From Lateolabrax maculatus (taxonomy: Eukaryota > Chordata > Actinopteri > Acropomatiformes > Lateolabracidae): DNA of 64,000 nucleotides. The translations under genes and the position numbers were made by a program. This document shows, piece after piece, positions 37,349 through 49,300 of the stretch. Within the stretch, counting starts at the first letter, position 1, and the number at the start of each line of letters is the position of its first letter. The notes beneath the pieces are model-generated. The model made no database searches, was not told the DNA's origin, and saw only the letters and a list, made by a program, of their open reading frames with translations. The stretch is from contig CM062200.1 in the NCBI GenBank assembly GCA_031216445.1, positions 4,787,501-4,851,500 on the forward strand, in the 5' to 3' direction.

Positions 37349-37371
37349 AGCGCCATGTAGCAGACTGTCAG
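37341..37371 (+). CDS. cox10: cox10 exon 1 (coding part)
   Basis: Ten codons plus one base encode MYKAPCSRLS and the first base of a glycine codon, then the donor CAG/GTAACA. The peptide across the junction, SRLSGLVGVSV, lines up with human SRLLTGCVGGSV, so this short exon is supported by homology as well as splice sites. The start ATG has A at -3 and T at +4. The same frame has TGA at 37329-37331, so no longer N-terminus is possible from this exon. Confidence 0.88.
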
Positions 37372-40300
37372 GTAACACGGGAGGAGATGTGGGGTTTTCC
37401 TTTAACACGAAGTTGCATTTCAAAGTCGTTTTTTAATTTCCGCCCCGCTGAAAACAGCCGTTGAAGCTGATGCGGAAGCGAGCCGGCTAGCTGTCCTGAG
37501 AGGACCCGAGGCGTTGGGCAGGAGGCTGGTAGTGACCTTAGGTATAAGTCAGCCAAAAATACCAAATTACTGCTTGGTTTCATACTGACAACGTTACAGT
37601 TGTTTTATTGTAGCTGTGTGTCATCAAACGACGTGAAAAGACAGCGTAGAAAACGGTGCTGATGTAGGATTTACAAACTGTTACGTGACGGTTGTAAATT
37701 ATTATTAAACATTATTGTGGTAAACAGGTGTATAACATGTTAGGAACACCTCTCAGTATAAGGAACCGACTAAATGAATTAACACTTCACCAAAACAGTT
37801 ATATAAAAAGCTGAGCAGCCTTTCTGAACGTAGATTTATTGCAGATTTATTGGTCACGTAACTTAGTGAGCACATATATGTATTAACTGTTTATTTGTTT
37901 CTCTCATGTTCCTTTTAAGATTGAATCTTGTCTTTTTTTGTGTTGGTTTTATCTTGTTTTTTGACAGACAGAATTTAAAGGTATAATATGTAACATTTCT
38001 GCATTAGAATATCCAAAAAACGACTAGACCTGTGTTATATATTTGGTTTATTTGTGTACTTACATTATCCCAAATGTTTCCAACTATGATCAAACCCAGA
38101 CGAGTCTGTAATTTAATTCAAGGTAACTGCGTTTCATTTGGTCGCCTGTCAGTGGTGTCATCATACAACCTCCCAGACTCAAACTCATTAACACTAATAA
38201 AGCATTTCTTTTGTCACACAGCATAACTTTTTCAATAGTTGTGTGCCGTTTTGCAACACAGTAATCCAGTAGAGATCTAATTTATTGAATTGATATTTCG
38301 ATATCAATCTAGTTTACTATGATGTGCTACTATGACAAGTGGCTCATACGTATGGTAACTTTATAACATTATAACAAAGTTCAACACGCTCATAAAGTTA
38401 TTTTTGGTATTATTGTTTTGACCATAGATTACAGTGCTGGGCTACCCCACGATTGAATTCGCCCATAACATGATTTCTGCCTGAGTCACGTCAGATGTGA
38501 AGACAACAACTCCCATGATCCAGCACTACTTCACAAAGTCATTTTTTAAAATTTTTATTTGGCTTCTGTTGTTGTTTTGATAGAGAGACTAATAGCGGTA
38601 GAAATTATGTACTGTGTGTTTAACCAAACCAACAGTACTTATTTGAATGACTCAACATTGTCTTTTTACATTTTTTTGTAGGTTTGGTTGGTGTGAGTGT
38701 GAAACAGAAATTAGTTCAAAATGTTCCTCGGTGTAACCAGACTGCTCGCAGCCTTATTCAACTGCATAGAAGAGATCCATCAAACTGGCTGACGTACCAA
38801 CATCTCAACTTCCTGAAACGTCAGGTATCTTTCACGGGGCCCAATGTCTCATTGTTTTTTTATTTCAGCTTCCTTCGCAGTTTCAAAATGTTGTGTTGCA
38901 TGTTATTAATGCATGTTTACCAGTTTAATTTTCACCGTAGCTTGAGGGTGACGTTTGTGGGACATGTCTTCATTTTGTTTTAGTGCCATAACTAAATCAT
39001 CCCATAAATCACCCTGTCCAACTGTTTTCCTTACAGTATGTTGCAAAGAACAACAGTGAGCTTCACCAACGTGCCGTCCCGAAACAGGCTCCTGTCCTGA
39101 CCATCGTGGATGAGAGAGATGACAGCATTGAAAGACAGGTGCAGAGAATATCAAATATTGATCCCGTCACAGATACTGTTCCACAGCCTGAGGATGTCAC
39201 CAGTAAAGCACAGCCTGAGATATCCACCTTGAAACCTCTTACTGAAGATGCAGCAGTGCAGAAAGATTCTGTGTCCAGTAAGGTTTTGACTTCGGCTGAG
39301 ACTCCCCATGTCCATGTGGAGACGGATGAGGCAAGGGATGCCCGTCTAGACAAACAATGGAAGCAGTTAAAAGTGGATGTGGCTGATTTGCCAGAAATCT
39401 ACGCCAAGCTTTCCAAAATCAAACTCACAGGTAGAGTACACAGTACACCTTGATTTTGTCATTTAATAGGAACTTTTCAAGGATAAAAGTTGATACATGC
39501 AGAATATTACCCAAAATACATGCAGATGGATGAAGCAAATACAGAGATATATTCTTAACTACATACACAAATTTACCTGCTTATTTACCATATACAGATT
39601 AGACCTCCCTTTTCCTTTACACTTCGCTCCTCCTGATTACATTGAATCAGGTATCTACAGCAACAAAGCATTGCATTTGCAGAAGGACTTTTTGTTTTAA
39701 TTTGTTCTATTATTCTTGCTTGGTTATTTCAGCACTGGTGGTTACGACTGCAGCAGCTGGCTATGGAATGGCTCCAGTGCCGTTTGACCCAGTCATCTTC
39801 TTCGTGTCTTCTCTGGGAACAGGCCTTGCATCTTGTGCTGCCAATTCAATCAACCAGGTTAGTTATCCTAAACAAGGCCACGCTTGTATATTTCTGAATT
39901 TATGAGTGTGTGTTTTGTATTTGTCTCTTTGCACACCATCTAATCCTAAACCTAAAAAGCCCTCTGAATTTAAAACTCCATAATGTGTCAATGTCATTCA
40001 GCATTCACTGTCTGACCATGGAGTTTAATCAACACATCGTCTCCAAAAACTGAACATTATGAGCTTCACAAAGATAGAAGTTACTACAGGATTATACAAG
40101 TGTATCTAATAAAGTGTGTCCCGTGTAAAATGAATGATTAACCACAGCTAATTTACTCAAACTACAAAGATCCCATAAAGCAAAAAAAAAATTAAACACA
40201 TGGCTTGTGTAATTGTTTCAAGGATTGCAGTAAACAGTACAGATGTTTCTGGTCTTGAATCTGTTTATTTTTTAAGTACTAATTTCCTTTTGGATAGAAA

Positions 40301-43300
40301 GTGATGAGGACTTGTCTGAGAGCTGGCAAGATATCTGTTGGTCTTATAATGCATAAGACATTTTTTATTGACATGTTATACAAACATGAACGTACTTGTT
40401 GATAGACACACACGTCCACAGTTGTCCTTATAGTGAAGCCTGATTGCCTGTGTTCTGGAAAATGCTCAAAGAACCAGCACATCCTCCTTTTTTTACATTA
40501 CAGTCTACATTCCTCTTTTGCTACGAATCTCAAAAATGCATTGAGCTGACTGTAATGCTATTATTATTTCCCTGCTGAAAGCCTTTTTGAACTAATAAAC
40601 CAAGGAGAGCTAGTGTGCCTAGACACTTAAAATGCCTAGAATAAGTAGGGCCTCCATCTGCTCTTTATTGTTGACATTGTACATAGGAATTTGCTCCGTG
40701 ACTTAAGAATATTAGTATAATGGGTGACCTCTCCCTCAGCCCTACATTGAACTCTGTTTAGTAGTGTCTTTGGCCTGTAATTTGGCAAAGGCCTTGATTA
40801 CACTGCAGGTTCTTGCCCTTGGGGCCAAACCATAGCCCACCTCTCCCTGAGCTTACCCTCAACAGCAGTGTTGCAACTGCTGTCTTCATTGTTTTGCAGC
40901 AATAATGAATTGCCCCACCAAGTCAAACTAATTTAATTTGTGCTGATACTGATCATCCAGAATGTGAACTTGCTTTCTATGGTATCGGTACAGCCTGATC
41001 CCCCTGTGTGTCAGTTCAGGGGAGTTACATCTATGGATACAAATGTGCAAATGTTTACACAGTTTTGTTTTTGTATTCAGCAGTCTGGTCTGAATAGTGT
41101 CAATCAGTCCATCGCTAAAGTTTAAATGGTATTGTCTCTTCAGTGGCCTGAAACAGAGCTGTGCTCCAACTCCTCTGTGCACCTTTACCTCACACTGAGC
41201 AGGTGTGTAAATATCCTTCAGGTATTTGAAGAATGTCCCCTTCTCCTCGTGCTTCTGAGAGTAGCCCAGACTCGAGCTCCAAGACGTTCAGAGTGTTGAG
41301 TGATGTAAGAGGCGGCTGCCACTGTTAGTACCCTGGGTGTCCTTATATTTGTGGGCCCACCCTCACATCAGTCCTGTCAGTCTTCATTTTCTCCACTAAC
41401 TCAGCCCTGAGGTCAGGATACGACATGGCTTCATATTTCATTGAAGCAATGTTATTTGCCATTCAGTGCGCCTCTCTCAGCCTCCTCCAGTCAGGTTTGG
41501 TTTCAAACCTACAGTGCAGGTGAAGCATGGGCAAAAGGCAAAGTTCAGAGCAGATGTAGCCCGAATTGTAGTTGCAAATTAGATAAGTGTGTGTTAAAAC
41601 TTACAGGAAAACCACATTCTTTGGAAAGTAGTTTGATTTTTATAAAACCTTTTAGAGTTAAAATTACAGCAGAGTTTTGAAAAATGAGACTTAAGCAGGC
41701 TAAACATGTCCATCTTGTTGCTGTGTCACTTTTCAAGTTCTAGTCTTAAATAATATAAAATTTCACTGTCATAGCTTTAGTAAATGTTTCTCTATGCTTA
41801 ATGCATAGTAGACCAGTTATAAAACTTTAGTGTGAATTCTTCAAAAGTTTTTGCACCTTGACTGAATCAAAATGAACCCTCCACATAGTAATGATATGAA
41901 GGAGGCTGTATAACAAGATTGTGGAGTTCATTTTGCATTATACATGTGGGTAAGAAGTGTTCTATGGTAGGTATTTTGGGAATGCTTCACATGGTTTCTG
42001 TAGATAAATATACAGTGAATTGTAAAGAGACCTCGGTGGAATATCACTTCAACATTTCTCTCTGTTTTCACAAATGGCTTTGTGTGTATTAGGCTGAAAT
42101 TCATCAGTGCTTACTCTGTTTGAGGCCAAGAACTCCTTTTTTGTGGCTGTTAGCTGGTATGTGAGCCTGGGCCTTAACACTAGTCAGATTCATCATTCAT
42201 GCTCCCTTATCCTCTGTGGGGTTATTTTGCATGTCATCATAGTCCTAATTGGCAAGACTTGGCTATGGGATGATTGTTTCAGACAAATTAGCCACCTGTC
42301 TTGAAGTGAGGCTGACTTTGAAGTAGATTATCAGGCAAAGTTATGCGAGGGCACATCTTTCATTTAAAAGGTGGTTAAAAGGATCATTAGGAAAGTAAAG
42401 TTATTTGTAGTTGGTAGTGTCTTGTCTCCTGCTTTTCTGGTATGGAAAGTATCTGCCTGTCTACATACAATGTAACAGTAGCTGTTGGTGTTGCTTTGTT
42501 TTGAGAAGAATGTCATTTTCCACAGTGTAATTATACACACAGAGGCACAAAGGATGTCATGTGTGACACATAATTGCCTGTTGCACTGCCACTGTGGCGG
42601 TACTCTGCACTTCTTTGCAGTGGACTCACACACCCTGTCGCCGCTTTTTGTCAAAGACACACCCTCACCTGTGTGTAATTGATCTCAACACTTTAGTGTC
42701 TGTCTGTTTGTTTTTCATAATCCTGAATAGAAAAAGTGGAATGGAGAAGAAAAACATCCTACCTTCAGATCTGCATCCAGGTTTTTTTTTTTGGCTCCCT
42801 TTCATCTTGAAAAATTGGTGCTTCACCATTAGTGTGGTTAGTTGTGATCAAAGCTAGACGTCTTTTTATATGAAAAATCAAACAGAAGCTTGACAAACAA
42901 ATCAAAGCAGAGAAAGACCACAGAGAAGATCACTTCCTATGGATTCTGCTGTTTGGCCCTAATCCCTTAATGTTCTGCAACTGTCGAATTACCTTGAGGA
43001 AAGGAGGGAAATGCCTTGAGGGAGGGAAAAATGCTTTGGCTTTTGGAAGTGGCAGCCAGACCTTCAGTGGAGCTGTCAAACGCCAAGGCTGCTCTTTGTC
43101 CCATTGGGAAGTGCCCGTAGGGCAAACAGAAATGTTGTGGTTTCCTTTTAAAATGTTACTCTATTTAGGAGACTGACGGAAGGGTGTAAGCACTTGGAGT
43201 CACGTAACAATGGCATTTCACTGTCTAGAGTTTCTCACCACAGTCAAAAGACTTAATGCTGTCATGTCTGTCTTACCATCAGAGGACATTCGGCTCCAAC

Positions 43301-46300
43301 AGCAAAGTGATGTAATTATTTGAGCATACAGTTTATGTAGCTCTCAGTGTTTGGCAATTGTGAACTTTTCTTGGAAAGTTATGTTTTGCTTACACCTCCG
43401 TCTTGCTGCTTAGCCTTTGTGGAGCTGAAGATGGTAACTCACTCTAAGAGAAATAGCTCAGTCGGCCCGAATTCACGCCAGAGGTTTCACTGCAGAGTTC
43501 TTCTGTTAATGCAAGATAGATTCCTGGTTAACATTAGTAGAAAAAAGGGCTGGTTGGTCTGGACCCCTGGGCCCCCACATCAGGCACAGCCTCCACAGGT
43601 GTTCCAGCCGTCATCACCTCCCAGTCTGGCCACTACTTCAGCTAATTGGATAATTGGGTCAGACGAGAGTTTGAGACTGGAGCCTGGAAGACCCCAGGGA
43701 AGTCTGAGGTCCCCAGTAGTGTAACAAAGACTTGATATGGCCTTTTACTGTCAAATAAGTACTGCTCGACTATTATGACAGCAGCTATAGTGTAAGTCAC
43801 ACCATGTCAGCTTGCGTGTTTGTTTTGATGAAAATTCAAGCTGGCTTGTTTTGTGGCTGCCCAGTGTCATTTCTGCTTTCGTGACCGTGACAGTGAGTTT
43901 TCTTTTGTGTCTGTGTCTCTCCTGTGGTGAGCTGTCTGAGGCTGGCACGCATAGCCGAGCCCCCACAAGCCCCCAGCCCATCAACTCCTACCACTTCAAG
44001 CTACGCCCTTCTCTCTCTCTCCTGTGCAGGCATGCATTATTTACCCTCCTGCATGCCTCCTTCTGTGTGCATCTTGGACAACCCCTTAGTGCGTTTGGGT
44101 ACATGACTGAACATGGGGATAGGTTATGCAGACAATTATGTCTTACCAATACATTATGATAACGATGAGTTACTTTTTCAGAAAATCTTTGAAAAGATGC
44201 AATACATGAGTTTATTAAGATAAAAAAAAAAACAAGGATTTAACCAATGTCAACTAATTTCATGAGCTGAAAAATGTATTTGATTTTATGAATATAAACT
44301 GAGACAGGACCATGACGGCAGAGGAACCACATTTCTGTAATATACCAAAGCCATATAAAAAAACCTCTATAATAAGTATTTTTGACAGTGGTTTAGATGA
44401 TTTCTACAGCTACATCTAGAAGCTTTTAATCAGCAGAATAATGGAAATTGATTCAAACTGATACCACTCGGATGTCATTTTAATCTTAAAATGTTATGCA
44501 GTGTCATCATAAAAAGCCACTATATCTAGTGGAATCTCATTCTTTCAACTTTAAAAGCATTGTCATGCTTTACAATCTAATCTGATGATACCACAGTATA
44601 CTATTTCAAGCACATGCAGAAACAATGCAGGCTTATTGTCCGGGTTGCGATCATTATCTCTACCATCTTTAAACAGTGGCAGTCCTGTTGTTAATCATAT
44701 TTCTCTACACATTTGGAGGTCAGATTGGCATCCTGCCACCGGAAATGTGTTCTAAATTGAGCCTGTATATTCTCTCATGTTATTTTGAGGCACATCTAGT
44801 GTAATACAAGAATCTGTAAGGGTTTTAAAACTGTACTGATGCAAATTTACAAGCTGGTCTTTATAATTTCTTTAATCACACTTGGTTAAATTGGCTAACA
44901 CCAGCACAATAAGGGTGTGTAATGTTTCTATTACAGTGCAGTCAGAAAGTATTAGGGCTGCATCATATTTTTAGCTTTGGCTCTGTACTGCAGCACATTT
45001 AATTTGAAATGAAACACTGACTGACTGTCATCAGATGAACAATTTAGGAAGATTGTGCAGACATAAGCTCCTTTCAGGACATTCATTTTGCTATGGTTCT
45101 TTTTATTTGTTTCTTCTAAATCTAAATAAATCTCTACATGATCAGTAATTTTACCAAAGGGTGTCAGGGTGCCAGTGTTCTAGACAATAATTAGCATTTG
45201 CCCTCTGCATTATTTTACATTACAGTGTCATACATGTGATGTACTCATTCACTATTTTCTGTTACTGCTTTAGAGAGACTCAAGGTGTAGATAGAGGTCC
45301 ATCAGCAGTGCAGCATGTGGTGGTAGTCTACCTCAGGCTGGGTTGGCGGCAGATTTGCTCTGCCACAACAGTCAAGGCTGCCACAACAATTTTGCAGGAT
45401 AAGGCTCTTCTCATTGTAGTTTGGGGTACTTCACAGAACATGGTACCTCTTGAGAGGATCATTAGTTGTAACAAGACCTCATAGCTGCTAAAACCCCACC
45501 AACCATTGAGCTCTTCAAAGACAATGAAACCCTTCCACCACTGGATTTGTGTCTGTTCCCTGCTGAGAAGTAGCGACAGAAGATATGGTTTCAAACGGGT
45601 GCTATGGAATACCTCTAGCATGATGCCATTGTTATCCTTTCTGTGTAATTTATTTTCATTCTGCTTGAGAATTACCCCCACCATTCTCATACCGGAGTCC
45701 ATTTGATGAATTGGAGTGGATATTTTCAAAATAACCCATACATTGAGGGTGTACTTTATTAGTTTTTCTTGTGTGGAAAGCTTCAACGATATCCTGAGAC
45801 AGATGGAGTTGTAAACGTATCAGTGCATGTAATATTAGTTCCACTGGCTATGTACTGAAATTGACTGTTCAAAAGTGTTTTGTCTGTCAAAGGATTATGT
45901 TTTGGGCATTTTTTGTGGGGTGCCTTTTCGAGTTAAAGGCCAAACCCATCAGAGGCTTAGCCAAACGGCTGATTTAACAAAAAACGAGCTCCCCTCCTTA
46001 TTGCAGATGCTGCTCTTAAGATCATGTTTCCAACAGCTTAGTTAAAACAAAAGAGCAAGCTGATCTTTGACATTGATAGTTTTGAGTTTTTTGTTTTGAT
46101 GGTCTCCACCAAGCTGTTAGTTCAGCCTGGGAGAAGGGATGGAAATTCCTTTTTAATTGCCTAGCAAGATGGCACGAAAAGGACTCGATGGGTATCTCTC
46201 TTTCAGTGCTGGATTAAAATGAATATTTAACTAGACAGCCCTGTTTAATAGTTAATTTCTTTAAAGGCTTTTGTCTTTGTCGACCATGGGGTGCCAATCC

Positions 46301-49300
46301 ATTTCAAACTGTACAAATGGTCTCTTGCAGTCTCAGACGGGAGACAGATGCCTTCCTCTGATAAAGTCATGAAGGGTAAATCCATCTATTATATGCCCCC
46401 AAGATAATGCCTGAGGGGAAGCAAGAGCAAATACTGTTGCCAGGCAAAGTGTTAGTTTGGCATGGATACAACAATTATCTGGTTTCCAATAGTATTTTTA
46501 ACTATTGATTTTATTGTATATATTTTAAATTACCATTATTTTAAAAGAATTTGGCATCAGTGCTGCTGTTGAACAGCACCTTTATTGATTTATATCCCTT
46601 TAACTTAATGTGTCTGTGCTTTACACAAGCATATAGTGTATTGAGAACCAGTGCTAAAGTAGCACTGTTAAAGTCCTGGTTCTGATATTAATGGTAAATC
46701 CAGTTGTCAAGTTTTCATAATCCAGCTGTTTATGATGTAACTATTGACATTGTTTGTATACATTTAGTACATTTCAGACATGGTGGAGGAATTAAAACAT
46801 TTAAAGGTGTAATACAAACTCATGCACATGGAACTAGAGGTGATTCATTTATAAAAGAGTGTTGGCTGGCAACAGCAGTAGTCTAATTGAGTACTTGTAG
46901 GGTGTTGATTTTAAGCAGCTCAGCTTTCCTACTGATGTGAATCCTTAAAATACCAGTTCATCTCATGCAGTCAATAAAACATGCCTTATGAAATGTAATG
47001 AGTCCAACAGAGTGAATTTAGAGAAATGCTGGAAACGGATAAAGCAAGGTAGTTCTCTCATGTCCGTTTTTAACTGCATGTATACATTTATATCAAATTA
47101 TACAAGATATAATACTATGAGCCAAAGCACAGTATTTAAAGACTCCAGTATATATACCATAAAATGTTTCTTTTATAAGATAAAATATTAAGATGGCACT
47201 TTCACAAAACAAATCGATTTGGTCTTAACTGTTGGTTTGTTGTTTTAGAGGATAAAAGAGTACCATGCGATCAACATATAGCTTATATCAATATACACAA
47301 TATGTACATCACATTTTTCAGCTCAACTACATGTAGTTTGTTTTTGATCCTATTATACTCAAACCTGTACAAACAAATACAGGCTGTCCCTACTTCAAAA
47401 GAAGAGAAAAACGTGCTTCTCGTTGGAGTTGTCCACAACATGTCGTCAGGTGTGTGGATCACACTTAAATGACACACTACTACTCACACGCAAAGTGTCT
47501 CTCTGAGCTTTCAATGCCACAGCTTGTTTGGGCAAACACGCCTCACCACAATAGAGTTGCCTTCACCCGAGGGGATTATCATGACTGACTGACGGACAGG
47601 TGGAGCCCCTCCTCTCCACCTCCCTGATTAGCCTTTAGTTTTTGACAAAACACTGTGATTATGGGCTTCAGTGACCAACAAGATGAGATGCAGACACCAT
47701 TGAGACTTGAGTCAGATGGGGGGAAACCACCCACCTCAACACTGTCTGGCAGCAATGAACCTTTCTACACCTCACGCTGCATTTGGCAGTGGCTGACCTC
47801 ATGCAGGCTGAGTAAATGTTGTTACACCAACTAGGACCCTCCATCTGATGTGTTTGTTTTCTGTCTTACTCATAACTAATACTATGGCAGTGTTTTCTGC
47901 AGGTTAAGGGGTCTGAATGTTGAGTGTCAACAGGTTAGGGCCATATTTTTTTATCAGAATTTGTCTTAGAAAAACTCTCTTGACTACCTGTTCTGAAAGC
48001 AGCTTCTTGAGCTCTGTGTAACAGTATTGGTGCTGTCAGTGTCTCAATTTCAGTTTTCTTAGGCCATTCTGGACCTGCTTTCCCACTGAAACAGATAGGG
48101 GCATGTCAGCACCTCCAGCATGCATTACGGACGTATCCGTGAATGGAAGCAGTCAGTGTAGAGGCCCCTGTATGTCTAGAGGACAAACCATTCCTCTGGC
48201 AGTAGTGTCACGCTGAAGCAGATTGCGGACGGTGATAATGGGTTGCTGAAGATGCAGTCATTTTAGAAGTGGCCCTCTCTGCTTGTCATCAACTTTTTGC
48301 ACTGCTGAACATTAGCAGATTGGGGACAGAGGTTTGCAGGCCTATTCGATGGATGTAACATCACTGCATATTGCCAAGCCTTAGCCCAAATGTTTTTTGT
48401 TTAGTTGAGCAGCTCAGAATGACTCATTATAACATGAAGAAAGTTTTAAGTACTATAACTGAAAAAAGCAATGACTTTGCAATGATGCAGAATGTCTTTT
48501 GTGATGCTGTTGTTAGTCAGATGAATACATACTGTTTTGATATGGAGTACTGTATTGCATTAAAATCAGTGAATAACAAATTTCATGAAATTATGCTGTT
48601 TTCTGTTGAGCTGAAGCTTTAAAGTTATTTAGCTTTCTGTTTTTTGGCCTTCTTCTTTTTAGTAGCTGGAGAGATAATTGTACACGTGGCTAAAAAGACA
48701 GTTCCTAAGCTCATTGATACCTTTGCACTTTATTTTGATACATCACAAGCTCTTGGTCTTAGATATAAAGGGAAGATGATTTGAAAAAACTGAAAAATTT
48801 TGGTTGTATAAACGTTTCTGGTTTACGGTATTTAGGGCATCTACTCTCTTAAGACATCACGTTTATGTATTTGTTTACACTTAACTGGGTTTTTTTTTTC
48901 TTCCATGAAACTCAAGTTTGCCCTCTTTATCTGAAGGTAACTTAGCCAAAGGCAAGTAGGAACACTCTTTGTAATGCTGAGATCCGTGGATAATTAACAA
49001 AAGCAGCCCTGTTTATGGCGTGCCTGTGAGCCAACACTGAATGCTAATTTGATTCAAACCGAGAAGCTTTTGGGGCAAGGGCATCGTTGCTGGAAAACAA
49101 AATGGTTACCGACATTCACCAGGGCTTTCCCTAAGCCATGGGTGTGTCTCAAATGTCTCGACAAACTCTCGGTTTAATAGTCAGTATTATTAATTAAGCC
49201 CAAAATCTCAAGGTTGTCTCAGAGAGCTTTACGATATGTACTTCATATGACTTAGGGGAGGTGATTTTTAAATGGCACATGGAGGGTTAAATTCATTAGG

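Noticed and set aside
39642..39905. A separate small + strand gene starting at 39642
   Set aside because: Its frame is simply cox10 exon 4 with intronic extensions; the splice sites and homology fix the real exon limits.
43347..43724. 125-codon + strand frame in intron 4
   Set aside because: No homology recognised, no splice signals that fit cox10 phase, and COX10 family length leaves no room for it.
45328..45786. 152-codon minus-strand frame in intron 4
   Set aside because: Considered as a retroelement fragment, but no reverse-transcriptase, integrase or chromodomain signature could be seen.
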